Assembly (NCBI GenBank): GCA_963783045.1
Contig: CAWAMD010000005.1
Location: 434,001 to 498,000 of the forward strand
DNA: 64,000 bases
Source of the DNA: CAWAMD01 sp963783045
Lineage (GTDB): Bacteria > Actinomycetota > Nitriliruptoria > Nitriliruptorales > Nitriliruptoraceae
Direction of reading: 5' to 3'
Part shown: positions 9,063 through 18,500 of the stretch, piece by piece
Numbering within the stretch: position 1 is the stretch's first letter
How the letters are laid out: every line of letters begins with the position of its first letter
Program-made: the position numbers and the translations under genes
The notes under the pieces: generated by a model
Database searches by the model: none
The model's input: only the letters and a program-made list of their open reading frames with translations
Told to the model about the DNA's origin: nothing

Positions 9063-9632
9063 ATGACGCTGTACGGATTCGTGCTGTTCATCCACGTCGT
9101 CGCCGCCATCACCCTGGTCGGCTCGAGCGCCTACGCCCACGTGATGTCGACGACCGCCGCGAACGCCTCGAGCCTCGAGGGCGCCCGTACGCCCGTGCGG
9201 GTGCTCGGCGGGATATTCCAGGTGACGAAGTTCGCGTCGATCCTGACGCTGCTGGCCGGCGTCTACCTGACCTTCGAGCGGCATTGGTGGGGCCAGGGCT
9301 GGGTGGTCGTGGCGCTGGTGCTGTTCGCCGGTGCCGGCGCGGCCGCGAACGTCATCCTCGAGCCGTGGGGCAAGCGGGTCGCCGAGGCAGCCGCCGCCGC
9401 CGACGCGGGGGCGTTCACCCGGCTCCGCGAGGTGCTGACGGAGAGCCGGATCGTCCTCGCCGCGTGGATCATGACGGCGACCGACGTGACCATCCTGCTG
9501 CTCATGACGGCCAAGCCGGGCTACCCCGTGGCGATCGCGGCGACGTTGATCGCCTGGATCGCAGGCGTGGCGCTCGCGCTACGTCAGCAGCGTGCGGAGC
9601 AGACGGCGCTGGCGGTCTCCGGCCAGGCCTGA
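9063..9632 (+). CDS. DUF2269-like four-helix membrane protein
   Basis: 189 residues with four hydrophobic segments (about residues 3-25, 50-70, 75-95, 135-180). The N-terminus FVLFIHVVAAITLVGSSAYAH and the charged loop before the last helices resemble DUF2269 integral membrane proteins of unknown function. The ATG at 9063 was chosen over an earlier in-frame ATG because GGGAGGG lies seven bases upstream and the membrane domain begins at once. It is divergent from the DUF445 gene and convergent with aconitase. Confidence 0.75.
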   Translation: MTLYGFVLFIHVVAAITLVGSSAYAHVMSTTAANASSLEGARTPVRVLGGIFQVTKFASILTLLAGVYLTFERHWWGQGWVVVALVLFAGAGAAANVILEPWGKRVAEAAAAADAGAFTRLREVLTESRIVLAAWIMTATDVTILLLMTAKPGYPVAIAATLIAWIAGVALALRQQRAEQTALAVSGQA

Positions 9633-9647
9633 GCCGCCCGGGACGCC

Positions 9648-9678
9648 GAACGGGGCCGGCGGATCGCCAGCCCCGTTC
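9648..9678. terminator. Probable bidirectional terminator hairpin
   Basis: GAACGGGGC at 9648-9656 pairs perfectly with GCCCCGTTC at 9670-9678, with a further GGC/GCC pairing inside. It lies between the convergent DUF2269-like and aconitase genes. There is no T tract. Confidence 0.55.
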
Positions 9679-9694
9679 CACATCCTCGCGAGCG

Positions 9695-11992
9695 TCAGCG
9701 AGCGGACCGGTCGCGAATCAGGTTCAGCGCTGAGCCAGCCTTGAACCAGGCGATCTGCTCCTCGGAGAGGGTGTGCTTCGTGGTGATCTCGTCGCTGGAC
9801 CCGTCGGTGTGGTTCAGGGTGACGGGGACGCTCGAGTCGGGCGTCAGGTCGGCCAGCCCACGGATCGAGACGGTGTCGCCGACCTGGACCTTGTCGTAGT
9901 CGGCCGGGTCGGCGAACGTCAGCGGCAGCACGCCCTGCTTCTTCAGGTTCGTCTCGTGGATGCGGGCGAACGAGCGCACGATGATCGCGCGGCAGCCACG
10001 GAAGCGGGGCTCCATGGCGGCGTGCTCCCGCGACGAGCCCTCGCCGAAGTTCTCGTCACCGACCACGATCCACTCGACGCCGCGCTCGTGCCAGCGCTTG
10101 GCGAGGTCGGGCAGCTTCACCTTCTCGCCGTCGCCGCCGGCCTGCTCCACGTCGATCGCGGAGCCGGCCTGCCCGCCCGTGAAGGCGTTCACCGCACCGG
10201 AGTAGAGGTTGCCCGAGATGTTCTCGAGGTGGCCGCGGTAGCGCAGCCACGGGCCGGCCATCGAGATGTGGTCGGTGGTGCACTTGCCCTGCGCCTTGAG
10301 CAGGATCGGCAGACCCTCGAAGTCCTCGCCGTCCCAGGCCGGGAACGGCTCGAGCCGCTGGAGCCGCTCCGACTCCGCGTCGATGACGACCTCGACGTGG
10401 TCGCCGGCGGCGGGGGGCACGAAGCCCTCCTCGCCCCGCAGGAACCCGGTGCTGGGCAGCTCCTCGCCGACGGGCTCGGGGAGGGTGACCTCCTCGCCGT
10501 CGTCGTTGGCCAGCGTGTCGCGGATGGGGTCGAAGTCGAGCCGGCCGGCGAGCGCGAGCGCGACCACCGTCTCGGGGGAGCCGATGAACGCGAGCGTCTC
10601 GGCGTTGCCGTCGTTGCGCTTCGGGAAGTTGCGGTTGAAGGAGGTGACGATCGAGTTCTTCTGTCCGGGCTCGATGTCGTCGCGCTGCCACTGCCCGATG
10701 CACGGGCCGCAGGCGTTGGCGAGCACGGTCGCCCCGATCGCCTCGAGGTCGGCGAGCAGCCCGTCACGCTCGATGGTGGCGCGGACCTGCTCGGATCCGG
10801 GGGTGATCAGCAGCTGGGTCTTCGCGGTCAGCCCGTGCTGTGTCGCGTGACGGGCGATCGACGCGGCGCGGGTGATGTCCTCGTAGGACGAGTTGGTGCA
10901 GGAGCCGACGAGCGCGGCCGAGAGCTCGACGGGGTAGCCCTTGGCGGGGGCCTCCTCCTTCATGTCGACGACCCTGCGGGCCAGGTCCGGCGTGTGGGGC
11001 CCGACCAGGTGCGGCTCGAGCGTGTCGAGGTCGATCTCGATGACCTGGTCGTAGTAGTCGTGCGGGCTGTCGACGACCTCGGGGTCGGGGGTCAGGAACT
11101 CGGCGTACTCGCTGGCGAGGTCGGCGAGCTCCTCGCGCTCGGTGGCCTTGAGGTAGCGCACCATCGACTCGTCGAAGGCGAACAGGGACGTGGTGGCCCC
11201 GATCTCGGCACCCATGTTGCAGATCGTGCCCTTGCCGGTGGCCGAGATGGATGCCGCGCCGGGACCGAAGTACTCGACGATCGCGCCGGTGCCGCCCTTG
11301 ACCGTGAGGATCTCGGCGACCTTGAGGATGATGTCCTTCGGCGCGGTCCAGCCGGACAGGTGCCCGGTGAGCTTGACGCCGATGAGCTTCGGGACCCGCA
11401 GGTTCCACGGCATGCCGACCATGACGTCGACCGCGTCGGCCCCGCCGACGCCGATCGCGACCATGCCGAGGCCGCCGGCGTTCGGGGTGTGCGAGTCGGT
11501 CCCGATCATCATCCCGCCGGGGAACGCGTAGTTCTCGAGGACGACCTGGTGGATGATCCCGCTGCCCGGCTTCCAGAAGCCCATGCCGTAGCGCTGCCCG
11601 GCCGACCGCAGGAACTCGTAGACCTCGCGGTTGCTCTCGTTGGCGATCCGCAGGTCGGCGTCGGCCCCGACGTGCGCCTGGATGAGGTGGTCGCAGTGGA
11701 TCGTGGTGGGGACGTCGACCTCGTCCTTGCCGGCGAGCATGAACTGGAGCACCGCCATCTGCGCGGTGGCGTCCTGCATGGCGACCCGGTCGGGCCGGAA
11801 GTCGGTGTAGTCGACGCCGCGCTCGAGACCGCCGTTCTCGGGGTCGTCGAGGTGGCTGAACAGCACCTTCTCCGCGTAGGTGAGGGGACGTCCGTAGCGC
11901 TGACGGGCGATCGGCGTGCGGTCGCGGTAGCGCTCGTAGACGCCCTTGACGAGCGCCGTGGGTGTGGACGCGGCGGCGTGTCGATCGGCCAT
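9695..11992 (-). CDS. acn: Aconitate hydratase, mitochondrial-type
   Basis: 765 residues, interconverting citrate and isocitrate in the TCA cycle. The 4Fe-4S ligands are in SCTNSSYED and NACGPCIGQW. Substrate motifs SFNRNFPKRNDGN and the swivel-domain ENFGEGSSREHAAMEPR are intact. Length and the RYGRPLTYAEKVLFSHLDDP N-terminus match the mitochondrial-type enzyme (about 750-780 residues) rather than the about 900-residue AcnA/IRP type usual in actinobacteria. The ATG at 11992 follows GGAG. An in-frame upstream extension lacks a ribosome site and any conserved sequence. The gene is monocistronic. Confidence 0.93.
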   Translation of the reverse strand: MADRHAAASTPTALVKGVYERYRDRTPIARQRYGRPLTYAEKVLFSHLDDPENGGLERGVDYTDFRPDRVAMQDATAQMAVLQFMLAGKDEVDVPTTIHCDHLIQAHVGADADLRIANESNREVYEFLRSAGQRYGMGFWKPGSGIIHQVVLENYAFPGGMMIGTDSHTPNAGGLGMVAIGVGGADAVDVMVGMPWNLRVPKLIGVKLTGHLSGWTAPKDIILKVAEILTVKGGTGAIVEYFGPGAASISATGKGTICNMGAEIGATTSLFAFDESMVRYLKATEREELADLASEYAEFLTPDPEVVDSPHDYYDQVIEIDLDTLEPHLVGPHTPDLARRVVDMKEEAPAKGYPVELSAALVGSCTNSSYEDITRAASIARHATQHGLTAKTQLLITPGSEQVRATIERDGLLADLEAIGATVLANACGPCIGQWQRDDIEPGQKNSIVTSFNRNFPKRNDGNAETLAFIGSPETVVALALAGRLDFDPIRDTLANDDGEEVTLPEPVGEELPSTGFLRGEEGFVPPAAGDHVEVVIDAESERLQRLEPFPAWDGEDFEGLPILLKAQGKCTTDHISMAGPWLRYRGHLENISGNLYSGAVNAFTGGQAGSAIDVEQAGGDGEKVKLPDLAKRWHERGVEWIVVGDENFGEGSSREHAAMEPRFRGCRAIIVRSFARIHETNLKKQGVLPLTFADPADYDKVQVGDTVSIRGLADLTPDSSVPVTLNHTDGSSDEITTKHTLSEEQIAWFKAGSALNLIRDRSAR

Positions 11993-12229
11993 CGTGGCTC
12001 CTTGGCGTCGTGGTGGAGGGGGACGGGATGCGTGTGGTCGCCGGGACGACCGGTGGCGCGTCTGGCGCGCCGGAACACACCCCTTGCGCACATCCTAACG
12101 CCCCGCGCCAGCGCGGCCGCCGGCACACGCATCGGCGGCCGCGAGGGTGCTCTCGCGGGCGGACGACCACGGTGTGCGGCGCGGCTGTGGCGACCTCACG
12201 GCTAGGGTCCGCACCGACAGGAGGACCCC

Positions 12230-13267
12230 ATGGGTGTGCGCCGAATCCGCCGCGTCGCCGCGGCGATGGCGGCGATCAGCAGCAGCTTCTCGACCATCTT
12301 CATCTGGGCCGGCGCCCGCCAGATCGGACGGGATCCGAGCGTCGACTTCATGCAGGTCGGGATGGTGCCGCTGCGTCGCCGCGCACTGAGTGAACAGCCA
12401 CGGCCGGCCGGGGTGCTCGCCGGGGCTGCGAGCCACCAGTTCGCCGACGTGCTGTGGGCCTGGATCTTCTTCCGGTACCTGCTGCCGCGCCGGCAGCGCC
12501 CCGCCTGGCAGGTCCTGGCCGCGTCCCAGATCCCGTGGGCGCTGGCGTCGTCGGCGGCCGAGTACTACGTGTTTCTGCCGTGGGTCCAACCGTGGCTGCG
12601 CATGCAGGTGCCCTACTGGGTCGCGTCGGGCGTGCACGTGTCGAGCTCGCTCGCCTACGGACTCTGGCCCTGGGTCGCGGGCAGCGACCAGCCGGGCGAC
12701 CGCCGGTTCGCGAGGGGCACCGCCGTCGCGATGACCGCACTCGTGGCGGGCTCGGCGGCGCTGACGCTGCTGTCCCGGCGCGGCCGGTCGCCCCGCTGGC
12801 CCGGTGTCGACCGCGACGGCCCCGAGGCACGGTTCCTGCACCGGATGTACGGCCACCACGAGGCGGGGCTCGAGCTCTCGCAGCTGGCGGCCGAGCGTGC
12901 CGAGAGTGGTGGACTCCGGGCCCTCGGACGGCTCATGACCGCCCAGCACCGCGCCGAGCTCCGCCTGATGGCCGACGAGTGGCGCGGCTGGTTCGGCGGT
13001 GACGTGCCGACGCTGACGCCGGACGAGCGGCAGGCGATGTACGGCATGCCGGAGCCGACGCAGGTCGACGCGCTGCGGACCCTGGACGGTCACACGTTCG
13101 ACCGCCGCTTCGCCGAGCTGATGATCCCGCACCACATCGGGGCCATCGGTATGGCCGAGGACATCCAGGACGACGGCCGGGACCCGCGGATTCTCGGGCT
13201 CGCCGCCGGGATCCGCCACAGCCAGGTCGGCCAGGTCGAGGCGATGAACCGGCTGACGTTCGGCTGA
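12230..13267 (+). CDS. Membrane protein with C-terminal DUF305 domain
   Basis: 345 residues in two parts. Residues 1-185 hold about four or five hydrophobic segments with conserved-looking Trp and Tyr residues (VLWAWIFFRYLLP, IPWALASSAAEYYVFLPW). Residues about 200-345 are a DUF305 ferritin-like helical domain with the signature LMIPHHIGAIGMAEDI and a paired HHEAGLELSQLA helix. DUF305 proteins are usually small secreted or periplasmic proteins, often near copper genes; here the domain is tethered to a polytopic membrane region. AGGAGG precedes the ATG. It is divergent from aconitase. The function is unknown. Confidence 0.75.
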   Translation: MGVRRIRRVAAAMAAISSSFSTIFIWAGARQIGRDPSVDFMQVGMVPLRRRALSEQPRPAGVLAGAASHQFADVLWAWIFFRYLLPRRQRPAWQVLAASQIPWALASSAAEYYVFLPWVQPWLRMQVPYWVASGVHVSSSLAYGLWPWVAGSDQPGDRRFARGTAVAMTALVAGSAALTLLSRRGRSPRWPGVDRDGPEARFLHRMYGHHEAGLELSQLAAERAESGGLRALGRLMTAQHRAELRLMADEWRGWFGGDVPTLTPDERQAMYGMPEPTQVDALRTLDGHTFDRRFAELMIPHHIGAIGMAEDIQDDGRDPRILGLAAGIRHSQVGQVEAMNRLTFG

Positions 13268-13388
13268 CGCGGGCGAGACCCGGCGACTGGCACGTGCTCG
13301 CTACGCTCCGGCCAGACGACACCCCCGACATCCGGGCGCCCGAGCCCACGTCTCCGGCGCTGACCAACCCACGGAGGTGGATGCCCGC

Positions 13389-14552
13389 ATGCGCGTCAAG
13401 CTGCGCAACCCCGACCGTGTCGAGACACTCGACGGCCCGGCCACCGTCGACGAGGTGCTCGACCGGCTCGACATCAACCCGCACACCGTCCTGGCCATCC
13501 GCGACGGCGAGCTGATCGTCGGATCGACGCCGCTCGCGGAGGACGACGAGATCGAGATCCGCCCGGTGATCTCCGGCGGCGCCGGCGGCTCACGCTGCAT
13601 CACGTGCCGCAAGGCCGCCGTCATCGAGGAGCCGCGGCACCGCTCGGCCTGGTGCGCGGAGCACTACGTGGACCACGTCCACCGTCAGATCCGCAAGGCG
13701 ATCGATCACGAGCGGATGTTCGGCTACGAGGACCGCATCCTCGTCGCGGTCTCCGGGGGCAAGGACTCGCTGGCGCTCTGGGACGCCCTGCTGACGATGG
13801 GCTACCGCGCGGACGGCCTCTACATCGGGCTCGGCATCGGTGGGTACTCGAACCGGTCGGGCGAGATCTGCCGCCGCTTCGCCGAGGCCCATGCCGAGCC
13901 GCGCGGCGCTCGGCTCATCACCGTCGACATGGCCGAGGAGTACGGCTACACGACCCCGTCCGGGGCGCACGCGGCGGACCGCGCGACGTGTGGCGTGTGC
14001 GGGCTGTCCAAGCGCTACATCTTCAACCGGGTCGCGGTGGACGGCGGGTACGACGTGATGCTGACCGGCCACAACCTCGACGACGAGGCCGCGACGCTCC
14101 TCGGCAACGTCCTGCGCTGGCAGGACGGGTTCCTCGCGCGGCAGCGGCCGTTGCTCCCGGCGACGGGCGCCAACCAGGTCCGCAAGGCGAAGCCGCTGTA
14201 CCGCCTGTCCGAGCGTGAGATGGCCGCCTACTGCGTCGTGAGGGGGCTCGACTACGTCGTCGAGGAGTGCCCGCTGGTCGCCGGCAACACCGGCCAGGAG
14301 CTCAAGGACGCGCTGAACGTCGTGGAGCGCCACGCTCCGGGCACGAAGGCCCAGTTCCTCTTCGGGTTCCTCGATCGGCACGAGACGTTCGCCGCCGCGA
14401 CCGACGCGACCGACGACGAGGCGTCGGGCGCGGACCTCGTCGCCTGTGCCGAGTGCGGCATGCCCACGCTCGCCCGCGACGACACCGACACGCCCGTGTG
14501 CGCCTTCTGTCGGCAGCGGGACCGCATCCTCACCGTGCTGGAGCCCGCATGA
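13389..14552 (+). CDS. ttuA: TtuB-TtuA fusion: ubiquitin-like sulfur carrier joined to tRNA U54 2-sulfurtransferase
   Basis: 387 residues. Residues 1-67 are a MoaD/ThiS/TtuB-like beta-grasp domain that ends in VISGGAGG, the position where free sulfur carriers end in Gly-Gly. Residues 68-387 match TtuA: an N-terminal zinc finger (CITC and WCAEHY), the PP-loop SGGKDS at 122-127, the TCGVCGLSKRY Cys pair that in TtuA holds an Fe-S cluster, GHNLDDEAATLLGN, and a C-terminal zinc finger (CAECG and CAFC). In Thermus, TtuA transfers sulfur from TtuB thiocarboxylate to U54 of tRNA. The ATG at 13389 lies 11 bases after GGAGG; a GTG at 13377 overlaps that site. The stop overlaps the trmI start by ATGA. 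Confidence 0.85.
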   Translation: MRVKLRNPDRVETLDGPATVDEVLDRLDINPHTVLAIRDGELIVGSTPLAEDDEIEIRPVISGGAGGSRCITCRKAAVIEEPRHRSAWCAEHYVDHVHRQIRKAIDHERMFGYEDRILVAVSGGKDSLALWDALLTMGYRADGLYIGLGIGGYSNRSGEICRRFAEAHAEPRGARLITVDMAEEYGYTTPSGAHAADRATCGVCGLSKRYIFNRVAVDGGYDVMLTGHNLDDEAATLLGNVLRWQDGFLARQRPLLPATGANQVRKAKPLYRLSEREMAAYCVVRGLDYVVEECPLVAGNTGQELKDALNVVERHAPGTKAQFLFGFLDRHETFAAATDATDDEASGADLVACAECGMPTLARDDTDTPVCAFCRQRDRILTVLEPA

Positions 14553-15457
14553 CCGAAGAAGGTCCCCGTGCGCCGGTGATGCCCGGCACCGACGCGCCGC
14601 TCGCCGCGGGGGAGCCCGTCGTCCTCACCGACCGCAAGCGACGCCGCTACCTCATCGAGCTCGAACCGGGAGGAGAGTGGCACTCGCACGCCGGCATGCT
14701 CCACCACGACGACATCATCGGTGGCCGCGAGGGCTCGGCGCTGCGCACGAACAAGAACATGGAGGTGACCGTCCTGCGGCCCACCCGCGAGGACTTCGTG
14801 CTCAAGATGAAGCGGGGCGCCCAGGTCATCTACCCCAAGGACCAGGCGATGATCGTGGCGGCGGCCGACATCCGCCCCGGCGCGACCGTCGTCGAAGCCG
14901 GCGCCGGGTCGGGCGCGCTGACGATGGCCCTGCTCGCGGCGGTGGGGCCGGCCGGCCGGGTCGTCTCCTTCGAGCGGCGTGAGGATCACCTGAAGGTGGC
15001 GCGACGCAACGTTGCCCGCTGGCACGGCGGCGAGCCCGACAACTGGGAGGTCCACCTCGGCGACGTGGGCGAGGCGCTCCCGGACCTCGCGCCCCACCGT
15101 GTCGTCCTCGACGTGCTCGAGCCGTGGCTTCTCGTCGACGCGGCCGCCCGGGCCCTGGCGCCCGGAGGAATCCTGCTCGCCTACATGCCGACCGTGCCGC
15201 AGGTCATGCGGCTGACCGAGACCCTGGACGACGACGGTCGGTTCGCGCCTGCACAGACCACCGAGACGCTCGTCCGACCGTGGGACGTGAAGGGCCTGTC
15301 GGTCCGCCCGTCGCACCGGATGGTGGCGCACACGGCGTTCCTGACGACGGGGCGGCGTGTGCTGCCCGTCGACGAGGGCGGACCCTCCTCCCGGCGCATG
15401 CCTTCGGCCAACGGCCCGCACATCGAATGGGTCGACGCGACCGACGCGACGGACTGA
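14549..15457 (+). CDS. trmI: tRNA (adenine-58-N1)-methyltransferase TrmI
   Basis: 302 residues. An N-terminal small beta domain (RKRRRYLIELEPGGEWHSHAG) is followed by a Rossmann methyltransferase domain with the SAM motif VVEAGAGSGALTMALL near residue 115. TrmI-specific IYPKDQAMI and LDVLEPW are also present. It makes m1A58 in the T loop of tRNA. The start codon overlaps the stop of the TtuA fusion in an ATGA, so translation is coupled. In mycobacteria trmI also sits upstream of the proteasomal ATPase gene; here about 8 kb separates them. Confidence 0.92.
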   Translation: MTEEGPRAPVMPGTDAPLAAGEPVVLTDRKRRRYLIELEPGGEWHSHAGMLHHDDIIGGREGSALRTNKNMEVTVLRPTREDFVLKMKRGAQVIYPKDQAMIVAAADIRPGATVVEAGAGSGALTMALLAAVGPAGRVVSFERREDHLKVARRNVARWHGGEPDNWEVHLGDVGEALPDLAPHRVVLDVLEPWLLVDAAARALAPGGILLAYMPTVPQVMRLTETLDDDGRFAPAQTTETLVRPWDVKGLSVRPSHRMVAHTAFLTTGRRVLPVDEGGPSSRRMPSANGPHIEWVDATDATD

Positions 15458-15576
15458 CCGCCGGCGCCGGCTGCCGCCTGGCCGCCGCGCTGTTCACCCA
15501 TCCGTCACCTGCGGACGGCAGGAGCCCGACGCCTCGAAGGCGAAGTGCTCGGGGTCCGACCGTCCCAGGAGCCCCG

Positions 15577-18500
15577 ATGCGCACCAACCCGGCCCGGCGA
15601 GCCGTCCTCGCCGCACTCGGCGCACTGCTGCTGTTCCCGGCGACCCCGTCGTCGGGGTCGACGCCGGCGCCGGTCACCATCGGCACACCGATGCGCTCGC
15701 CCGCCGGCGACCTGCCGACGGGGCCGCGCCCGAACGGCACGGCGGTGCTCCCTGACGGGCGCTTCGTCACGCCCGTCGGCACGACGGCCCAGGTCGACCT
15801 GCTGCCGCTGAACGTCGTCCTCTCGCACGACGGCCGGCGCCTCTACGTGTCGTCCGAGGGCGGCGACGACGACCCGGGGCCCTCCGGCGAGGACGGCTAC
15901 GACCGCTACATCAGCGTCCTCGACACCACCTCCATGGAGCGGACCCGGCTGGACGACGACGCGCTGCAGTACGGGCTCGCCGAGAGCCCCGACGGCCGCG
16001 AGCTGTGGGTCAGCGAGGGGGAGACCGGCACGGTCGGGGTCTTCCGCCTCGCGCCCGACGGGACGGCCCGCCGCGACGGCGAGGTGGCGCTCGAGAGCGA
16101 GGACTTCCCCTGGGGCCTCACCCTCTCGCCCGACGGACGCCATGCGTACGTGGCCGGCTTCCGCGGCAACGCGCTGAGCATCATCGACACGGCGTCACGT
16201 CGGGTGGTCTCCCGCGTGGGCACCGGCGAGTTCCCGTACACGGTGGCGCTGTCGCCGGACGGCACGACCGCCTACGTGTCGAACTGGGGGCTCTACAACG
16301 CCGAGGCGGATCCGGTCGTCGGGCAGGGACCCTCGGCGCCGGCCGACCCGCCCCCGGCCACCGTCGGCGGCTACAACACCGACCGCTCGTCCTCGGTGTG
16401 GTTCTACGACGTCAGCGACCCGGCGAACCCGAGCGTCATCCACAAGGTCCGCATCGGTGCCGACATCGACGGCTACGACGTGCTCTCCGGGAGCCTGCCG
16501 TCGAGCCTCGCCGTGTCGCCGGACGGGGCGACGCTCGCGGTCACGGCGTCCAACCACGATCTGGTCGTGCTGCTCGACGCGGCGACCGGAGCGACCCGCC
16601 GCGTCGTGGATCTCCGACCGATCGCCGGGGGACCGACGGGCGCCCAGCCGAACGCGCTGGCCTGGGCGCCCGACGGATCCGTCCTGTACGTGGCCGAGGG
16701 CGGCCGCAACGACGTGGCGCTGATCGACCCGGACGCCGGGACGGTCACCGGCCGCCTGCCGACGGGCTGGTACCCCTCCGCGGTGGCGGTCAGCCGCGAC
16801 GGCCGGCAGCTGTTCGTGGCCAGTGCGAAGGGGCTCGGCGCCGGCCCGAACGCCGACCAGGACGAGCCGCACCCGAACCAGTCGGGGCACAACGCCTCCT
16901 ACATCGGCAACCTCCTCGACGGCCTCGTCCAGCGCATCGACCTCGCCGCGGCCTGCCGCGACCTGCCTCGCCTCTCGCACGTCGTCGACCGCAACAACGG
17001 GATGGTCCCGGCCGAGCCCGACGAGCAGCAGTCGGTGGTCCCGAGCGCCTACGGGCAGGGGCCGTCGGACGCCATCGGTCACGTGGTGTTCGTCCTGAAG
17101 GAGAACCGAACCTACGACCAGATCTTCGGCGACCTCGCGGGCACGGAGCGCGATGAGCGCCTCGCCTTCTACGGCAACCCGGTGACGCCGAACCACCACG
17201 AGGCCGCGACCCGGTTCGCCCACGGCGACAACTACTACGACGTGGGCCAGGACAGCTTCGACGGCCACTTCATCATCGACACCGGCCACGAGAACGAGTT
17301 CGACCAGAAGGTGCACCCGACCGTCTGGAACGCGGACAAGCTCGGGCCGGAGGGTCTGTACGTGTCCGCCCCCGAGAACCTGCCCATGGGCGGGTTCATG
17401 TGGAACGGGCTCTACCGCCACGGGGTGAGCTTCCGCATCTACGGCGAGGCCACCTACCTGCTCGGGCTCGGGCCGACGACGCTCGTGCCGCCCGACCCCT
17501 TCGCCGCCGCCGGCGGCTCGCCGCAGCAGGTGCTCCCGCAGGCCTACGCGCTGCAGGGCAACTACAGCCTCACCTACCCGAGCCAGATCACCCCGAGCCG
17601 GCCGGCCTTCGGGTCGGGGACCACCGACGAGGACCGGGCCGACGACTTCCTGCGTGACCTGCAGACCATGGAGGCGACCGGCCGCATGCCACAGTTCCTC
17701 TTCCTGTGGCTCACGGACGACCACACGCAGGGCACCACGCCCGGTCAGCCCACGCCCGAGACGATGGTCGCCCGCAACGACCACGCGATGGGCCGGATCC
17801 TCGAGGGGCTCACGCACTCGCGGTTCTGGGACGACATGGCCGTATTCGTCACCGAGGACGATCCGCAGGACGGGCAGGACCACGTCGACGCGCACCGGAC
17901 CGTGCAGCTGGTGCTCAGCCCCTACGCGAAGCGCGGGTCGGTCATCCGCACCCACCACAGCAACCTGTCCACGCTCAAGACCATGAACCTGCTGCTCGGC
18001 GTGCCGCCAACGTCGCTGCAGGAGGCCACCGCGACCTCGCTCGCCGACTACTTCCAGGACCGTCCCGAGCTCGAGCCGCGCTTCGACGCCGTCCCGACAC
18101 AGATCGAGCCGGCCACGAACCCGACGGCCGAGCAGGCGGCGAACCCGACGCTCGCCGCGGCGGCGCGCCTGGCGGCCCGCATCCCGGACGGTCTCGACGA
18201 GGGCGGCGAGCTGATGCAGGAGGCGCTCCGACTGCGCCACGAGGGGGCCGTCGCCGCCGGCGATCCCGCGGCGCCCGCGACACGCGACGTCCAGGAGCAC
18301 CATCTGGCGTCCGGCGCGCCGCCAGCGGTCCGGCTCCCCGCGGCCGGAGGAGATGCCGACATCGGCGCGTGCGCCGGCCGAACCGAGGGCCCGTCCGACG
18401 GCCGGACCGAGGGTGCCGGCAGCGGGCACGGGGCCGGGGCGCCGGCCGGCGTGTCAGCGGCCGCGGCACTGCCGACGACCGGCGGTTCGGCACCGTTGAC

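Noticed and set aside
9773..12205. An 810-codon open frame on the plus strand
   Set aside because: Shadow of the aconitase gene on the opposite strand, low-complexity composition.
16195..18429. A 744-codon open frame on the minus strand
   Set aside because: Antisense to the phosphoesterase gene, composition of a shadow frame.
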